Of a stretch of DNA of 64,000 nucleotides, positions 53,624 through 61,200 are shown piece after piece. The notes under the pieces are model-generated. The model was not told the DNA's origin. It made no database searches and saw only the letters and a list, made by a program, of their open reading frames with translations. The position numbers and the translations under genes are program-made. Numbering within the stretch: position 1 is the first letter of the stretch; each line of letters begins with the position of its first letter. The DNA comes from Planctomycetes bacterium B3_Pla (GTDB lineage Bacteria; Planctomycetota; Phycisphaerae; Sedimentisphaerales; Anaerobacaceae): NCBI GenBank assembly GCA_005223045.1, contig NJBM01000002.1, forward strand, positions 248,001 to 312,000, given 5' to 3'.

Positions 53624-54790
53624 TCACTTCTTGGTGCTTACCAGCTTCTTGCGAAACGCTTCTGCTTCCCAGTTGTTGATGAAATCCTGCTGGCGCTTGT
53701 TGAGTGCGAGAATGCCGCCGAACTTTGCCGCGTGCATACGTATCTGGAGGGAACCAGTGGCGATCTCACCGATGACGGGTGTGGTCTTCTTGTCGGCCGC
53801 GACGAAAAGGCCCAATCCTTTGACAATAAACGCCGCCGAAGGTTTCTGGCCCCTGTCGAGAAGAAACTTCAGCTTTTTAGCAACCGTTTCAGCATCACAC
53901 TTATTCAGCCACATCGCTGGGCCGTTGGCGTAAACAAGCTCGTCCGGATTCAGCGCCGGCGTCGCCAGCAGTTTGACCGAATCCTTGCGGGCCATAAACG
54001 CAGCGACGGCTTTGTTGGGCGCAAAGTAAGTCACCGGCAAAGACTGTCCCGTGGCGTCGAGCACCGCCTTGCGAATCGCAGATTTTGTGGCGGCGATATC
54101 ACTGTCGGCGATCCGCTTGCCTTTGCGCGCCTTGGGCTCGTCCAGCTTGCTTTTGCACAGTTTGATAACCTTGCGGACCAGCTTCAACGCCGCGTCGGCG
54201 GTGCCGGCTGTGACAAATAAGCCGTGCTTCTCGAGCAACATAATAGCGGGTTTTCTGCCGTACTGCTTTTGGTAGCTCTCAACTAACCGGGCGATTCTCT
54301 TTGCCAACATGAAGCCGGGGTCCGTGTAAGGCACCCAAAGCGGCGGAAACTTCTCCGCCCTGAAGATCTTCTCTATCTGCATCCTGCCGTTCTTTGCGTT
54401 GACGTAGGCAGCCACGGCAAGGGGATGCAGATGGATCACGCATCTCTCAAGGGCGGCGTGCAGATGCGATTCCACCGAGGGGCGTGCCCCTCCCAGAACA
54501 TTATCATCACAGGCAAGAAGCAGCCTGTCCACAACTTCAGGCTCTCTCTCGTGTGGGTTGAGCTTTGCCAGCGTCTTATCTTCTATGACCGACAGGACGG
54601 CATCGAGCCGCATTCTGCGCCAGCCCTTTCTGGGGCTCATGTCTTTCAGCGCTGTGCCGCTGGCCTTGATGTACATATACTCGCCGTCGGCGGTCTTTAC
54701 GGACGTATTACCGCCTCCGCCCTGAACGAGGGTCGAATCCTTGCCCGTGACATTCGATATTCTTATCAAATCCGCTAAAGCCTTGTCCAT
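53624..54790 (-). CDS. Class II aldolase/adducin family protein, probable rhamnulose-1-phosphate aldolase
   Basis: About 388 residues from ATG 54790 with AAGGAA upstream. The class II fold shows STLVQGGGGNTSVKTADGEY, the metal-ligand His pair in ALERCVIHLHPLAVAAYV, and another His in LLEKHGLFVTAGTADAALK. It is the last gene of the rhamnose operon and would split L-rhamnulose-1-phosphate into DHAP and L-lactaldehyde. Its length resembles the aldolase part of bifunctional RhaD-type proteins rather than the short E. coli enzyme. The substrate is assigned from context. Confidence 0.82.
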   Translation of the reverse strand: MDKALADLIRISNVTGKDSTLVQGGGGNTSVKTADGEYMYIKASGTALKDMSPRKGWRRMRLDAVLSVIEDKTLAKLNPHEREPEVVDRLLLACDDNVLGGARPSVESHLHAALERCVIHLHPLAVAAYVNAKNGRMQIEKIFRAEKFPPLWVPYTDPGFMLAKRIARLVESYQKQYGRKPAIMLLEKHGLFVTAGTADAALKLVRKVIKLCKSKLDEPKARKGKRIADSDIAATKSAIRKAVLDATGQSLPVTYFAPNKAVAAFMARKDSVKLLATPALNPDELVYANGPAMWLNKCDAETVAKKLKFLLDRGQKPSAAFIVKGLGLFVAADKKTTPVIGEIATGSLQIRMHAAKFGGILALNKRQQDFINNWEAEAFRKKLVSTKK

Positions 54791-54807
54791 AACTGTCGAT
54801 TCCTTGT

Positions 54808-54843
54808 GAATTCTCAATTCTTAATTCCTCATTCTTAATTCTC
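54808..54843. repeat. Degenerate AATTCTC heptamer run
   Basis: GAATTCTCAATTCTTAATTC followed by CTCATTCTTAATTCTC is a run of heptamer-like AATTCTC/T units between the aldolase and the small membrane protein gene. The stop of the latter (TAA within AGAATTAAG) lies inside the run. Confidence 0.7.
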
Positions 54844-55017
54844 TGCGCTGTTGTCTCTCCACATCCACGGAGTCGCGGCGACAAACCACACGATTGTTGC
54901 CAGCAGCATGAGCCACTTGACCATGTCCAGCTCCATCCGGCCCGCAAGAAAGATGATAGAGGGCAACGTCAGAGCAAGAAGTGCCAGCAGTGAGACTATT
55001 TGTAAAATAGGACGCAT
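54835..55017 (-). CDS. Small two-helix membrane protein
   Basis: 60 residues from ATG 55017 with GGAG upstream; the same frame is open further upstream but that part is repeat sequence. Two membrane segments are visible: IVSLLALLALTLPSIIFLAG and MVKWLMLLATIVWFVAATPW, then a short charged tail. No known family. It follows the NCS1-type permease in the rhamnose operon, so it could be an accessory membrane subunit. Evidence for it as a gene: a good ribosome binding site, a hydrophobic pattern and a place in the operon. Confidence 0.62.
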   Translation of the reverse strand: MRPILQIVSLLALLALTLPSIIFLAGRMELDMVKWLMLLATIVWFVAATPWMWRDNSAEN

Positions 55018-55046
55018 AATGGATTCTCCATTCTCGATTCGTCGTG

Positions 55047-55132
55047 CGTATTGCGTATTGCGTATTGCGTATTGCGAAAAAGAGCAGCGACAACACACAT
55101 CACGCAATACGCAATACGCGATACGCAATACG
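55047..55132. repeat. Inverted pair of CGTATTG heptamer arrays
   Basis: 55047-55076 holds 4.3 copies of CGTATTG; 55103-55132 holds the inverted form with a single mismatch. Together they form a 30-base inverted repeat with a 26-base loop, located between the permease and the small membrane protein gene. The following CTCAATTCTCAATTCTCAAT (55141-55160) is a second heptamer run that overlaps the permease C-terminus and stop. Confidence 0.85.
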
Positions 55133-55141
55133 ATTCTTTTC

Positions 55142-56578
55142 TCAATTCTCAATTCTCAATTCATCAGGTCGGACCTTCTTCTGATAGAATTTGCTCAAGA
55201 CGACGTACAGGATAGCCGCGACGAACCAGCCGGGCAGCGAAACAAAGAAAATCTGCACACCGGCAAACCTCACTAATACCCAGGCTGTCGCCAGCGTCAC
55301 GAACCAGGCCAGACCGGCGGCCCAGTTGATGGTCTTGCCGCTTAGCTCGGCGTACGAACTCTGCAAGCCGAACTTGCGGATCAGCCAGAAGTCAACAAAG
55401 ATCACCGCTCCCATCGGCATCAGTATCAAACCGTACAGGGCAACGAAGCCCAGCAGCTTCATTGCAATGGCAGGGAACATTCCCGCAATCGTCGCAATCG
55501 CGCCGGTTATCAGCGTCACCTTGAAACGGGACGATTTGGGCGATAGCGCCTGAAACGCCAACCCCGCGCGATAGATGGTCGGATTAGCCGTTGTCCAACC
55601 GGCGATGATCACACACAGTAGACCAGCCAGTCCGGCGGCGCGATACGCTAACGGCCCGGGCAGCACATCCGTATCGGCCGGGTCAAGGTGAAGTTGATAT
55701 GCGTAAAGAATCGAAGCACTTATCCACGCCATGAAGTGCCCCACGTACATGCCCGTGGACGAGGCTATCCCGTACCAGGACTTTTTGGCGAAACGGAACA
55801 CCGACAGATCGCTCATGCCGACGTGCATCGCCATATTGCAGAACCACGCAAAAAAGGTAACGTGCCAGAATGTGAATTTCACCTTCCCTTCCTGGGGCGG
55901 ACCGCCCGTCCAAATGTGCTCCCTGGCCAATTGCCAGACATCACCCGGCGAGTTGATTTCGGCGCCCGTTGCGTCGATGAACTGACGAAGTCCGACAAAA
56001 CCGAAGGCCAGGAAAACAAGGACCATCCACGGTGCGGCAACGTTGGCAAATTTGGCCACGGTTTGATAGCCGTAGGCGGCGACGATGGCAATAAGCCCGC
56101 CTGCCACGGCGACTGCTATCACCCAGCCGACGCTGTTGGGATACAGGTCGTTGAGCGTAGGCATGGGGAATTTAAACCATACTCCCAGGGCTGTGGCCGA
56201 GACCGTGACCATCGCCCCGGCGAGAAAGCAGAACATCACACCATTGGCAAGGTTATAGAGAATCACAAGCCTTCGGCCGCAGATTTTCTCAAGTTGGTAG
56301 TACAACGTCAGACGGCTGCGAGTGGCAATAGGCGCACAGAGCAGCACCCAGCTAAGGACCGCCAGGGCGTTGCCGACGATAAGACCAATGACCAGGTCGA
56401 AGGCGCTTACGCCCGCGGCCACGAACAACGGCCCGATCATTAGCTCGGTGCCGGCGCAATGCTCGCCTGCGTACATCCCGATGAAGCTCTTGAAGCCGAG
56501 CAATGCACTCTTCGGCACCGGCTCGCGCTCGAACTCACTGCCGGCCTGTGTCTGCTGTGATTGCTGCTGCGTATCCAT
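55142..56578 (-). CDS. NCS1-family permease (purine-cytosine permease-like), probable rhamnose-pathway importer
   Basis: Protein of 478 residues with about 12 membrane segments. The start ALLGFKSFIGMYAGEHCAGT and later VILYNLANGVMFCFLAGAM, LVFLAFGFVGLRQF and IAGWTTANPTIYRAG agree with the NCS1/nucleobase-permease fold. NCS1 members usually carry nucleobases, hydantoins or thiamine-type cations. Here it lies between rhaA and the aldolase genes, so it more likely brings in rhamnose or a related compound; this is inference. The last residues ELRIEN and the stop are encoded by an AATTCTC heptamer run. Confidence 0.72.
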   Translation of the reverse strand: MDTQQQSQQTQAGSEFEREPVPKSALLGFKSFIGMYAGEHCAGTELMIGPLFVAAGVSAFDLVIGLIVGNALAVLSWVLLCAPIATRSRLTLYYQLEKICGRRLVILYNLANGVMFCFLAGAMVTVSATALGVWFKFPMPTLNDLYPNSVGWVIAVAVAGGLIAIVAAYGYQTVAKFANVAAPWMVLVFLAFGFVGLRQFIDATGAEINSPGDVWQLAREHIWTGGPPQEGKVKFTFWHVTFFAWFCNMAMHVGMSDLSVFRFAKKSWYGIASSTGMYVGHFMAWISASILYAYQLHLDPADTDVLPGPLAYRAAGLAGLLCVIIAGWTTANPTIYRAGLAFQALSPKSSRFKVTLITGAIATIAGMFPAIAMKLLGFVALYGLILMPMGAVIFVDFWLIRKFGLQSSYAELSGKTINWAAGLAWFVTLATAWVLVRFAGVQIFFVSLPGWFVAAILYVVLSKFYQKKVRPDELRIEN

Positions 56579-56606
56579 GCCGTCTTCCTTGCCCTCTAAC
56601 GGTGAT

Positions 56607-57872
56607 TTACCCGCGCTTGCTCAGAACATTCTTTTCATAAGCCCGGACCTCGGCCAGCCAACTTTCAGCGACCGGCACATCCGATTTCATGCAGTAGTAA
56701 TCCCAAACGGCTCCGAAGGGAAGGGTCTTTAACTCTTCCAGCATTGCTAATCGCCAGGTGAAGTCGCCCTCGGCCTCCATTTGCCTAAGTTTGTCCGACG
56801 GCTCCAGAAGTGCTATCAGCAGCGCCTTTATCATGCAGCGCGTACCGATAGTCCAGGCTGCTATCCGGTTAATGCTGGCATCGAAAAAGTCGAGCCCGAT
56901 GTGGACCCTGCCCAGATAATCGCCGCGGATTATCTCCTGGGCTATGGCCCGCAGCTCGTCCGAGAGAATCACAACGTGGTCGCTGTCCCAGCGCACCCCC
57001 CTGCTGACGTGAAGCAATATCTCATCGAGAAAAGTCAGAACCGATGATATCTTGTCGGAAACAACTTCGGTCGGATGAAAATGGCCCGTATCCAGGCAGA
57101 GCAGCGTCTTGTTTTCGATAGCATAGCCCAGGTAAAACTCATGCGAGCCGACAACATAGCTTTCCGAGCCGATACCGAAGAGTTTGCATTCCACCGCATC
57201 CAGCAGTTGACTCGGATCCATCGGTTCGGCGAATATCTCATCGAGCGATTTCCTAAGCCGCTCGCGAGGCCCTTTGCGGTCGGCGGGGATGTCTTTGTAG
57301 CCGTCTGCAATCCACAGGTTCGTCACGCATGGTGTGCCAAGCTCCTTGCCCATCGCGGCACCGATCTTCCGGCAGACCATCCCGTGCTCGACCCAAAACT
57401 TGCGAATACCCTCGTCGGCGCTGGAAAGTGTAAAGCCGCTCTCGGCTTTCGGGTGCGAGAAGAACGTGCCGTTAAAGTCCATCCCGATGCCGTTCGCCTT
57501 TGCCCAGTCGATCCACGCTGTGAAGTGCTCCGGCTGCAATTCATTACGTTCGACCTTGCTCCTGGTCTCGGCGTAAATCGCGTGCAGGTTCAGCCGATGT
57601 TTGCCCGGCAGGAGGCTCATAACCTTGTCCACGTCGGCCCGCAATTCGTCGGCCGTGCGCGCCTTGCCCGGATACGCCCCGGTTGCCATTATGCCGCCGC
57701 CGGTCAGCCCTTCGCCGCTCTCGAAGCCCCCCACGTCGTCCCCCTGCCAGCAGTGCAGTGATATCGCAATTTTGCCCAACCGCTCTATCGCCCGGTCGGT
57801 GTCAACACCTAATTCGGCGTAACGCTGCCTGGCCGCTTGATATGCTTTCTCGATCCTCTCCGAATTGCTCAT
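56607..57872 (-). CDS. rhaA: L-rhamnose isomerase
   Basis: About 421 residues, the length of E. coli RhaA. Start at ATG 57872 with GGAAG upstream; a TTG lies six bases before. Matching blocks are [63 protein letters not shown], and [19 protein letters not shown] with metal-ligand Asp/His; then [15 protein letters not shown] and [17 protein letters not shown]. It interconverts L-rhamnose and L-rhamnulose. It lies between the MDR dehydrogenase and permease genes. Confidence 0.97.
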   Translation of the reverse strand: MSNSERIEKAYQAARQRYAELGVDTDRAIERLGKIAISLHCWQGDDVGGFESGEGLTGGGIMATGAYPGKARTADELRADVDKVMSLLPGKHRLNLHAIYAETRSKVERNELQPEHFTAWIDWAKANGIGMDFNGTFFSHPKAESGFTLSSADEGIRKFWVEHGMVCRKIGAAMGKELGTPCVTNLWIADGYKDIPADRKGPRERLRKSLDEIFAEPMDPSQLLDAVECKLFGIGSESYVVGSHEFYLGYAIENKTLLCLDTGHFHPTEVVSDKISSVLTFLDEILLHVSRGVRWDSDHVVILSDELRAIAQEIIRGDYLGRVHIGLDFFDASINRIAAWTIGTRCMIKALLIALLEPSDKLRQMEAEGDFTWRLAMLEELKTLPFGAVWDYYCMKSDVPVAESWLAEVRAYEKNVLSKRG

Positions 57873-57913
57873 GTTCAAAGCTTCCTATTGGTCTACCACA
57901 AGTGAATTTGTAG

Positions 57914-58047
57914 GTTGTCTGTCTACGATTGGGTGGCATCCTCAAAGCCATAGGCTTTGGGGATGGTTTATGCGCCGGAAGCCATCCCCAAGCTGCGCTT
58001 GAGGCTGCCACCCTTCCAGACGATCAAAATCAAATGTGACAGACAAC
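57914..58047. repeat. Nested palindromic element between rhaA and the dehydrogenase gene
   Basis: Outer arms GTTGTCTGTC (57914-57923) and GACAGACAAC (58038-58047) are perfectly inverted. Inner arms GGGTGGCATCCTCAA (57930-57944) and TTGAGGCTGCCACCC (57999-58013) match at 14 of 15. The right outer arm ends at the dehydrogenase stop codon. The structure is 134 bp, with no coding capacity. Confidence 0.7.
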
Positions 58048-59717
58048 TATGCATCTCCATACATTTCCAGAAGTTTCTGTTCCGCCTGTTTGGTCCATAG
58101 CCCGTCGTTGAGACACTTGGCGACTTCCGGCATTTTCTCATTCATTTCTTCGAGCGGCACCAATCCCAGGTCGCGACAGGCAGGATAAACAATAATCTTG
58201 CCCGCTATCGACCGGCTCTCGACCGCCCGAATCCCCTCGGTGGCGCCCTCGAACCCGGAGACGGCAGCGACGCTGACATTGGTATCGAGCCGGCCCGACT
58301 CGGCTTTCGCCAGCATCCGTTTCATATCATCCAATGTCGAGCCGCTGGTCCCGATGAAATACAGCCGCTTTTCAATGTAAGCATCGAGGTCGATTTGGCC
58401 GGAAACGGTTGCCGGTATGCCTGCGAAGATGTTTATCAGCCCCCGCTCGGCCGCGTCGTGCACCGCCGCAGCGACCAACGCCGGTATCGGCGCCATCAGC
58501 GCCGTGTAGTCGAATGCCTCTTTGGTTTGCTGTTTGGTCGGATTGTACGGCTTGTACTCCACGCCGTTCTTCTCGGCCAGAGGTGCGGCGATTTTCGTCA
58601 ACGCAGCCAACCTGCCGTCGTCAAGGTCGCTTGCGTACACACTTACCCCCTCAACGCCCTGGCAGATATTCCGTATAACGTGCATCATCCCCATCGGGCC
58701 GCCGGCGCCGACGACGTTGATCCTGTCGCCAGGGCGAATTTCATCGGTCTGGGGGATTATCTCCATTGACTCGGCAGGGTCCGAACCGGTCGTGCCGATT
58801 ATTCGGATGCCGCCGTAATGCACTCGGCCGACCAGAGTAACCACGTCCCTGCCGAACTTGCCCCCGCACTGAACAATGTTCAAAAGACCATTCAGCGCTA
58901 CCTTTGCAAACAGCGCCTCAACAGCTTCCGCCGCAGCGCCAAAATAGATCACGTCATCGTAGCCGGCGTCGGTCAATTCGGCCACACTTGCAGCCTGACT
59001 GACCTCAACGCCCAATTCCGCCGGCGGCGGAGATTTTGACACCCAGGTTATCGCAGCGGGTCTGCCGTAACGATCGAGCAAACTTCCAAGGACATCTTCG
59101 GCTACGTCCACGTCGGCGACGATAAGCATCCGGCCGTCTGCCTTTAAACTCGTTCGTTCCGTCGAGACGTAGGCATCCTCGACGCACGCCCATGGTTCGA
59201 CCAGAGCCACCGCCGAGCCGGAAAGCTCTTCGCCGGCAGGCAGAAGCATCGAATCACCTTCAGGCGAAGTCATAATCCTCTTGTCCATCAAAACATATTC
59301 GGCTAATGCCCCCTCGAAGTTGTACCCGAGCGCGCCGTTGGAGGTTGCGGTCCGGACCCAGCGGTAATCGGTCTGCACGAGGAACCGCTGACCGGGCTTG
59401 AAATCCTCCACTCCGGGGCCGACCGCTTCGATCCTGACTACAGCTTCGTGGCCGGGAACCGTCGCAGCCTGGCCCGGGACATAGCTTGGTATCTCTTTGA
59501 GTATGTCCAGATCAATGCCGGAGACTACCTCGCTTTTGCGAACGTGGGATGAAAATTGCTTGAGCAGCTTGAGGTCGGAAAAACAAAGCCCGACCGCCTC
59601 TACCCGGCAAAGGACCTGATGCCAACCAGGCTTTGGGACCTGTTTGGCTTTGTTCAAAACAAGTTCATCCGGGCCAACCAACTGCACTGCATACTGTGTT
59701 TGGGGTAGATCTGTCAT
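58047..59717 (-). CDS. Unusual medium-chain dehydrogenase (MDR), about 556 residues
   Basis: ATG 59717 with AGGACT is preferred; the open frame upstream is the dispersed repeat. N-terminal MDR catalytic domain: GLCFSDLKLLKQ with the Cys-x-x-Asp-like zinc ligand, ATVPGHEAVVRIEAVG with the GHE ligand. The usual four-Cys structural zinc loop is absent. The protein is about 200 residues longer than normal MDRs. A Rossmann-like segment with MLIVADVDVAEDVLGSLLDR near residue 210 is followed by a second nucleotide-binding motif RINVVGAGGPMGMMHVIRN near residue 350, so the cofactor domain may be duplicated. It sits in the rhamnose operon; an L-lactaldehyde or sugar dehydrogenase role is possible but unproven. 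Confidence 0.75.
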   Translation of the reverse strand: MTDLPQTQYAVQLVGPDELVLNKAKQVPKPGWHQVLCRVEAVGLCFSDLKLLKQFSSHVRKSEVVSGIDLDILKEIPSYVPGQAATVPGHEAVVRIEAVGPGVEDFKPGQRFLVQTDYRWVRTATSNGALGYNFEGALAEYVLMDKRIMTSPEGDSMLLPAGEELSGSAVALVEPWACVEDAYVSTERTSLKADGRMLIVADVDVAEDVLGSLLDRYGRPAAITWVSKSPPPAELGVEVSQAASVAELTDAGYDDVIYFGAAAEAVEALFAKVALNGLLNIVQCGGKFGRDVVTLVGRVHYGGIRIIGTTGSDPAESMEIIPQTDEIRPGDRINVVGAGGPMGMMHVIRNICQGVEGVSVYASDLDDGRLAALTKIAAPLAEKNGVEYKPYNPTKQQTKEAFDYTALMAPIPALVAAAVHDAAERGLINIFAGIPATVSGQIDLDAYIEKRLYFIGTSGSTLDDMKRMLAKAESGRLDTNVSVAAVSGFEGATEGIRAVESRSIAGKIIVYPACRDLGLVPLEEMNEKMPEVAKCLNDGLWTKQAEQKLLEMYGDA

Positions 59718-59732
59718 AATAATAGTCCTGTC

Positions 59733-59811
59733 GTCATTGCGAGCGTAGCGAAGCAATCTAAAACGCAACGAGTGAGATTGCCACGGCCTGCTTTGCAGGC
59801 CTCGCAATGAC
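59733..59811. repeat. Inverted pair of GTCATTGCGAG/GCAATCT repeats
   Basis: GTCATTGCGAGCG...GAAGCAATCT (59733-59759) is followed by GAGATTGCC...CTCGCAATGAC (59774-59811) in opposite orientation. Inside is a GGCCTGCTTTGCAGGCC hairpin (59785-59801). It begins 6 bp after the PHP gene stop and lies before the ribosome binding site of the dehydrogenase gene, so it is transcribed within the operon. Confidence 0.75.
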
Positions 59812-59816
59812 AAATG

Positions 59817-61145
59817 TTATAAATCTCCAATCTTAACCAATATTTCGTTGGGACTTGCATCCTCAGCTAAATCAGCAAGATCGTCTTCGCGCCCCGGCTG
59901 CAACGAATCTCCAAGCTCATCGAAGAACTTGTTCTTTTCTGCGACGCTGTCGAAATTCTTCTTCGCCCACTCGCTCGTGTATCCCAGGCCTAAGGTTCTT
60001 TGAAGCACGGAATGGGCGTAAACAATCTGCGCACCTTTGAGGAACACCGGCGCCAACGGCTCAAGCTCCTCACTCTGGAAATCGTCAACAAACTTCTGCC
60101 CGGGACTGTTCATCTCGGTCCCCATCACAACCGGCAGGTGCCGCCTCTGAGCCACTTCCACGACGTGGTATAGATTCTTGAGCTTTTCACTGGGAGATCC
60201 CGGCGTGTAATTGCGGTCCGGGATAACATTGATTGCCGCCGCTCCGGTGCTCACGGCAACGTCGAGCAATTGTTCGATTTCCTGCTCGCCGTCGCTCGTT
60301 CCGTCCAGCCATGTATGGACAGGAATTCCGCCGGATGCGAGTATGAAACTGTTCGTATCGGCCATCCTGGGGAACGAGCCGTGATCGGGCTGAACATAAC
60401 CGGCCCCGCCGCGCTTCATGGTTTTGGCGCGGATCGCGTTGAGCAAATCTCTGGTTTCCGGCAGGTCGGATGTCTTGATTTCCATGCCTAATTTTTCAGA
60501 CCAGAAATCGGCCAACTTGTCCGCCTGCGGGAACATTTCCCCGGCCTTGCGGGCGTAGGCCGAACATATATGGCGTTCGGTGGCATTGCCCGACGGTGTC
60601 AGCACACGCACGTCCCGCTCGTAATCCAGTTCGACCGGGTGAAGATGTTTGTTGACCCTGCCCATCAGGTCCCGGTTTCTGCGTTGGGCAGTTTCTCGAA
60701 GTCCGGCGAGAAAGTCTTTCTGTCCTTTCGGCACAGTTGCAGAAGGAAATCCGACGCCCATGTGATACGAAATTCCCGGCTCGCCGGGCGAGTTGATGAC
60801 CTTATCGACGAACTCAGGAACGAACACTCGCGACTCAAGCCCCGCGCAGCCCTTCAGGCCCAAAAGCTTACAGGCATCCAAAAACTCCTCCAGCGCATCG
60901 AGCACATCGAAATCGACCACTCCGGCAACAGCCAATCCTCTCTTGCGCGCCAGCCAGGCAAATTTGCCGGGTGAATACCCATAAGTGTTGTAAGAGAAAA
61001 ATGTATGGCAGTGAATGTTGACGTCAATCCCGGCTGCGGGCAAATCGATCTGACCCGCTTCTACCTTCTCACAAAGCTCCAGCAGAGCCTCTTTTCTCTG
61101 GTCCCCATCAAAACTATCCAGCCTGCCTTCGAGTTCTTCAATCAA
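59817..61145 (-). CDS. PHP-domain protein in the rhamnose operon
   Basis: Protein of 442 residues with a TTG start and AAAGGG upstream; no better start in frame. The N-terminal part shows IDVNIHCHTFFSYNTYG, the PHP (polymerase and histidinol phosphatase) metal-site pattern His-x-His, with AVAGVVDFDVLDALEEF following. Later segments are GLKGCAGLESRVFVPEF, YVQPDHGSFPRMADTNSFIL, and VVMGTEMNSPGQKFVDDFQS with a Glu-Met. It probably hydrolyses a phosphate ester or acts on a sugar phosphate in the cytoplasm. The gene is between rhaB and the dehydrogenase. I know no characterised role for PHP proteins in rhamnose breakdown. Confidence 0.75.
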   Translation of the reverse strand: MIEELEGRLDSFDGDQRKEALLELCEKVEAGQIDLPAAGIDVNIHCHTFFSYNTYGYSPGKFAWLARKRGLAVAGVVDFDVLDALEEFLDACKLLGLKGCAGLESRVFVPEFVDKVINSPGEPGISYHMGVGFPSATVPKGQKDFLAGLRETAQRRNRDLMGRVNKHLHPVELDYERDVRVLTPSGNATERHICSAYARKAGEMFPQADKLADFWSEKLGMEIKTSDLPETRDLLNAIRAKTMKRGGAGYVQPDHGSFPRMADTNSFILASGGIPVHTWLDGTSDGEQEIEQLLDVAVSTGAAAINVIPDRNYTPGSPSEKLKNLYHVVEVAQRRHLPVVMGTEMNSPGQKFVDDFQSEELEPLAPVFLKGAQIVYAHSVLQRTLGLGYTSEWAKKNFDSVAEKNKFFDELGDSLQPGREDDLADLAEDASPNEILVKIGDL

Positions 61146-61200
61146 AACAATCGTTCCCTTTACCCTTTTTACTTTTTCCTTTTTACTTTCTACTTTTGCC
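61146..61200. repeat. CTTTTTACC-type low-complexity run
   Basis: TTCCCTTTACCCTTTTTACT followed by TTTTCCTTTTTACTTTC lies between rhaB and the PHP gene. On the coding strand it is a purine-rich GGAAAAAGTAAAAAG run. The rhaB stop lies at one end and AAAGGG, a likely ribosome binding site for the PHP gene, at the other. Confidence 0.6.

Noticed and set aside
55047..55132. Possible CRISPR array
   Set aside because: Units are 7 bases in tandem without spacers and one half is inverted, so it is a simple heptamer repeat.
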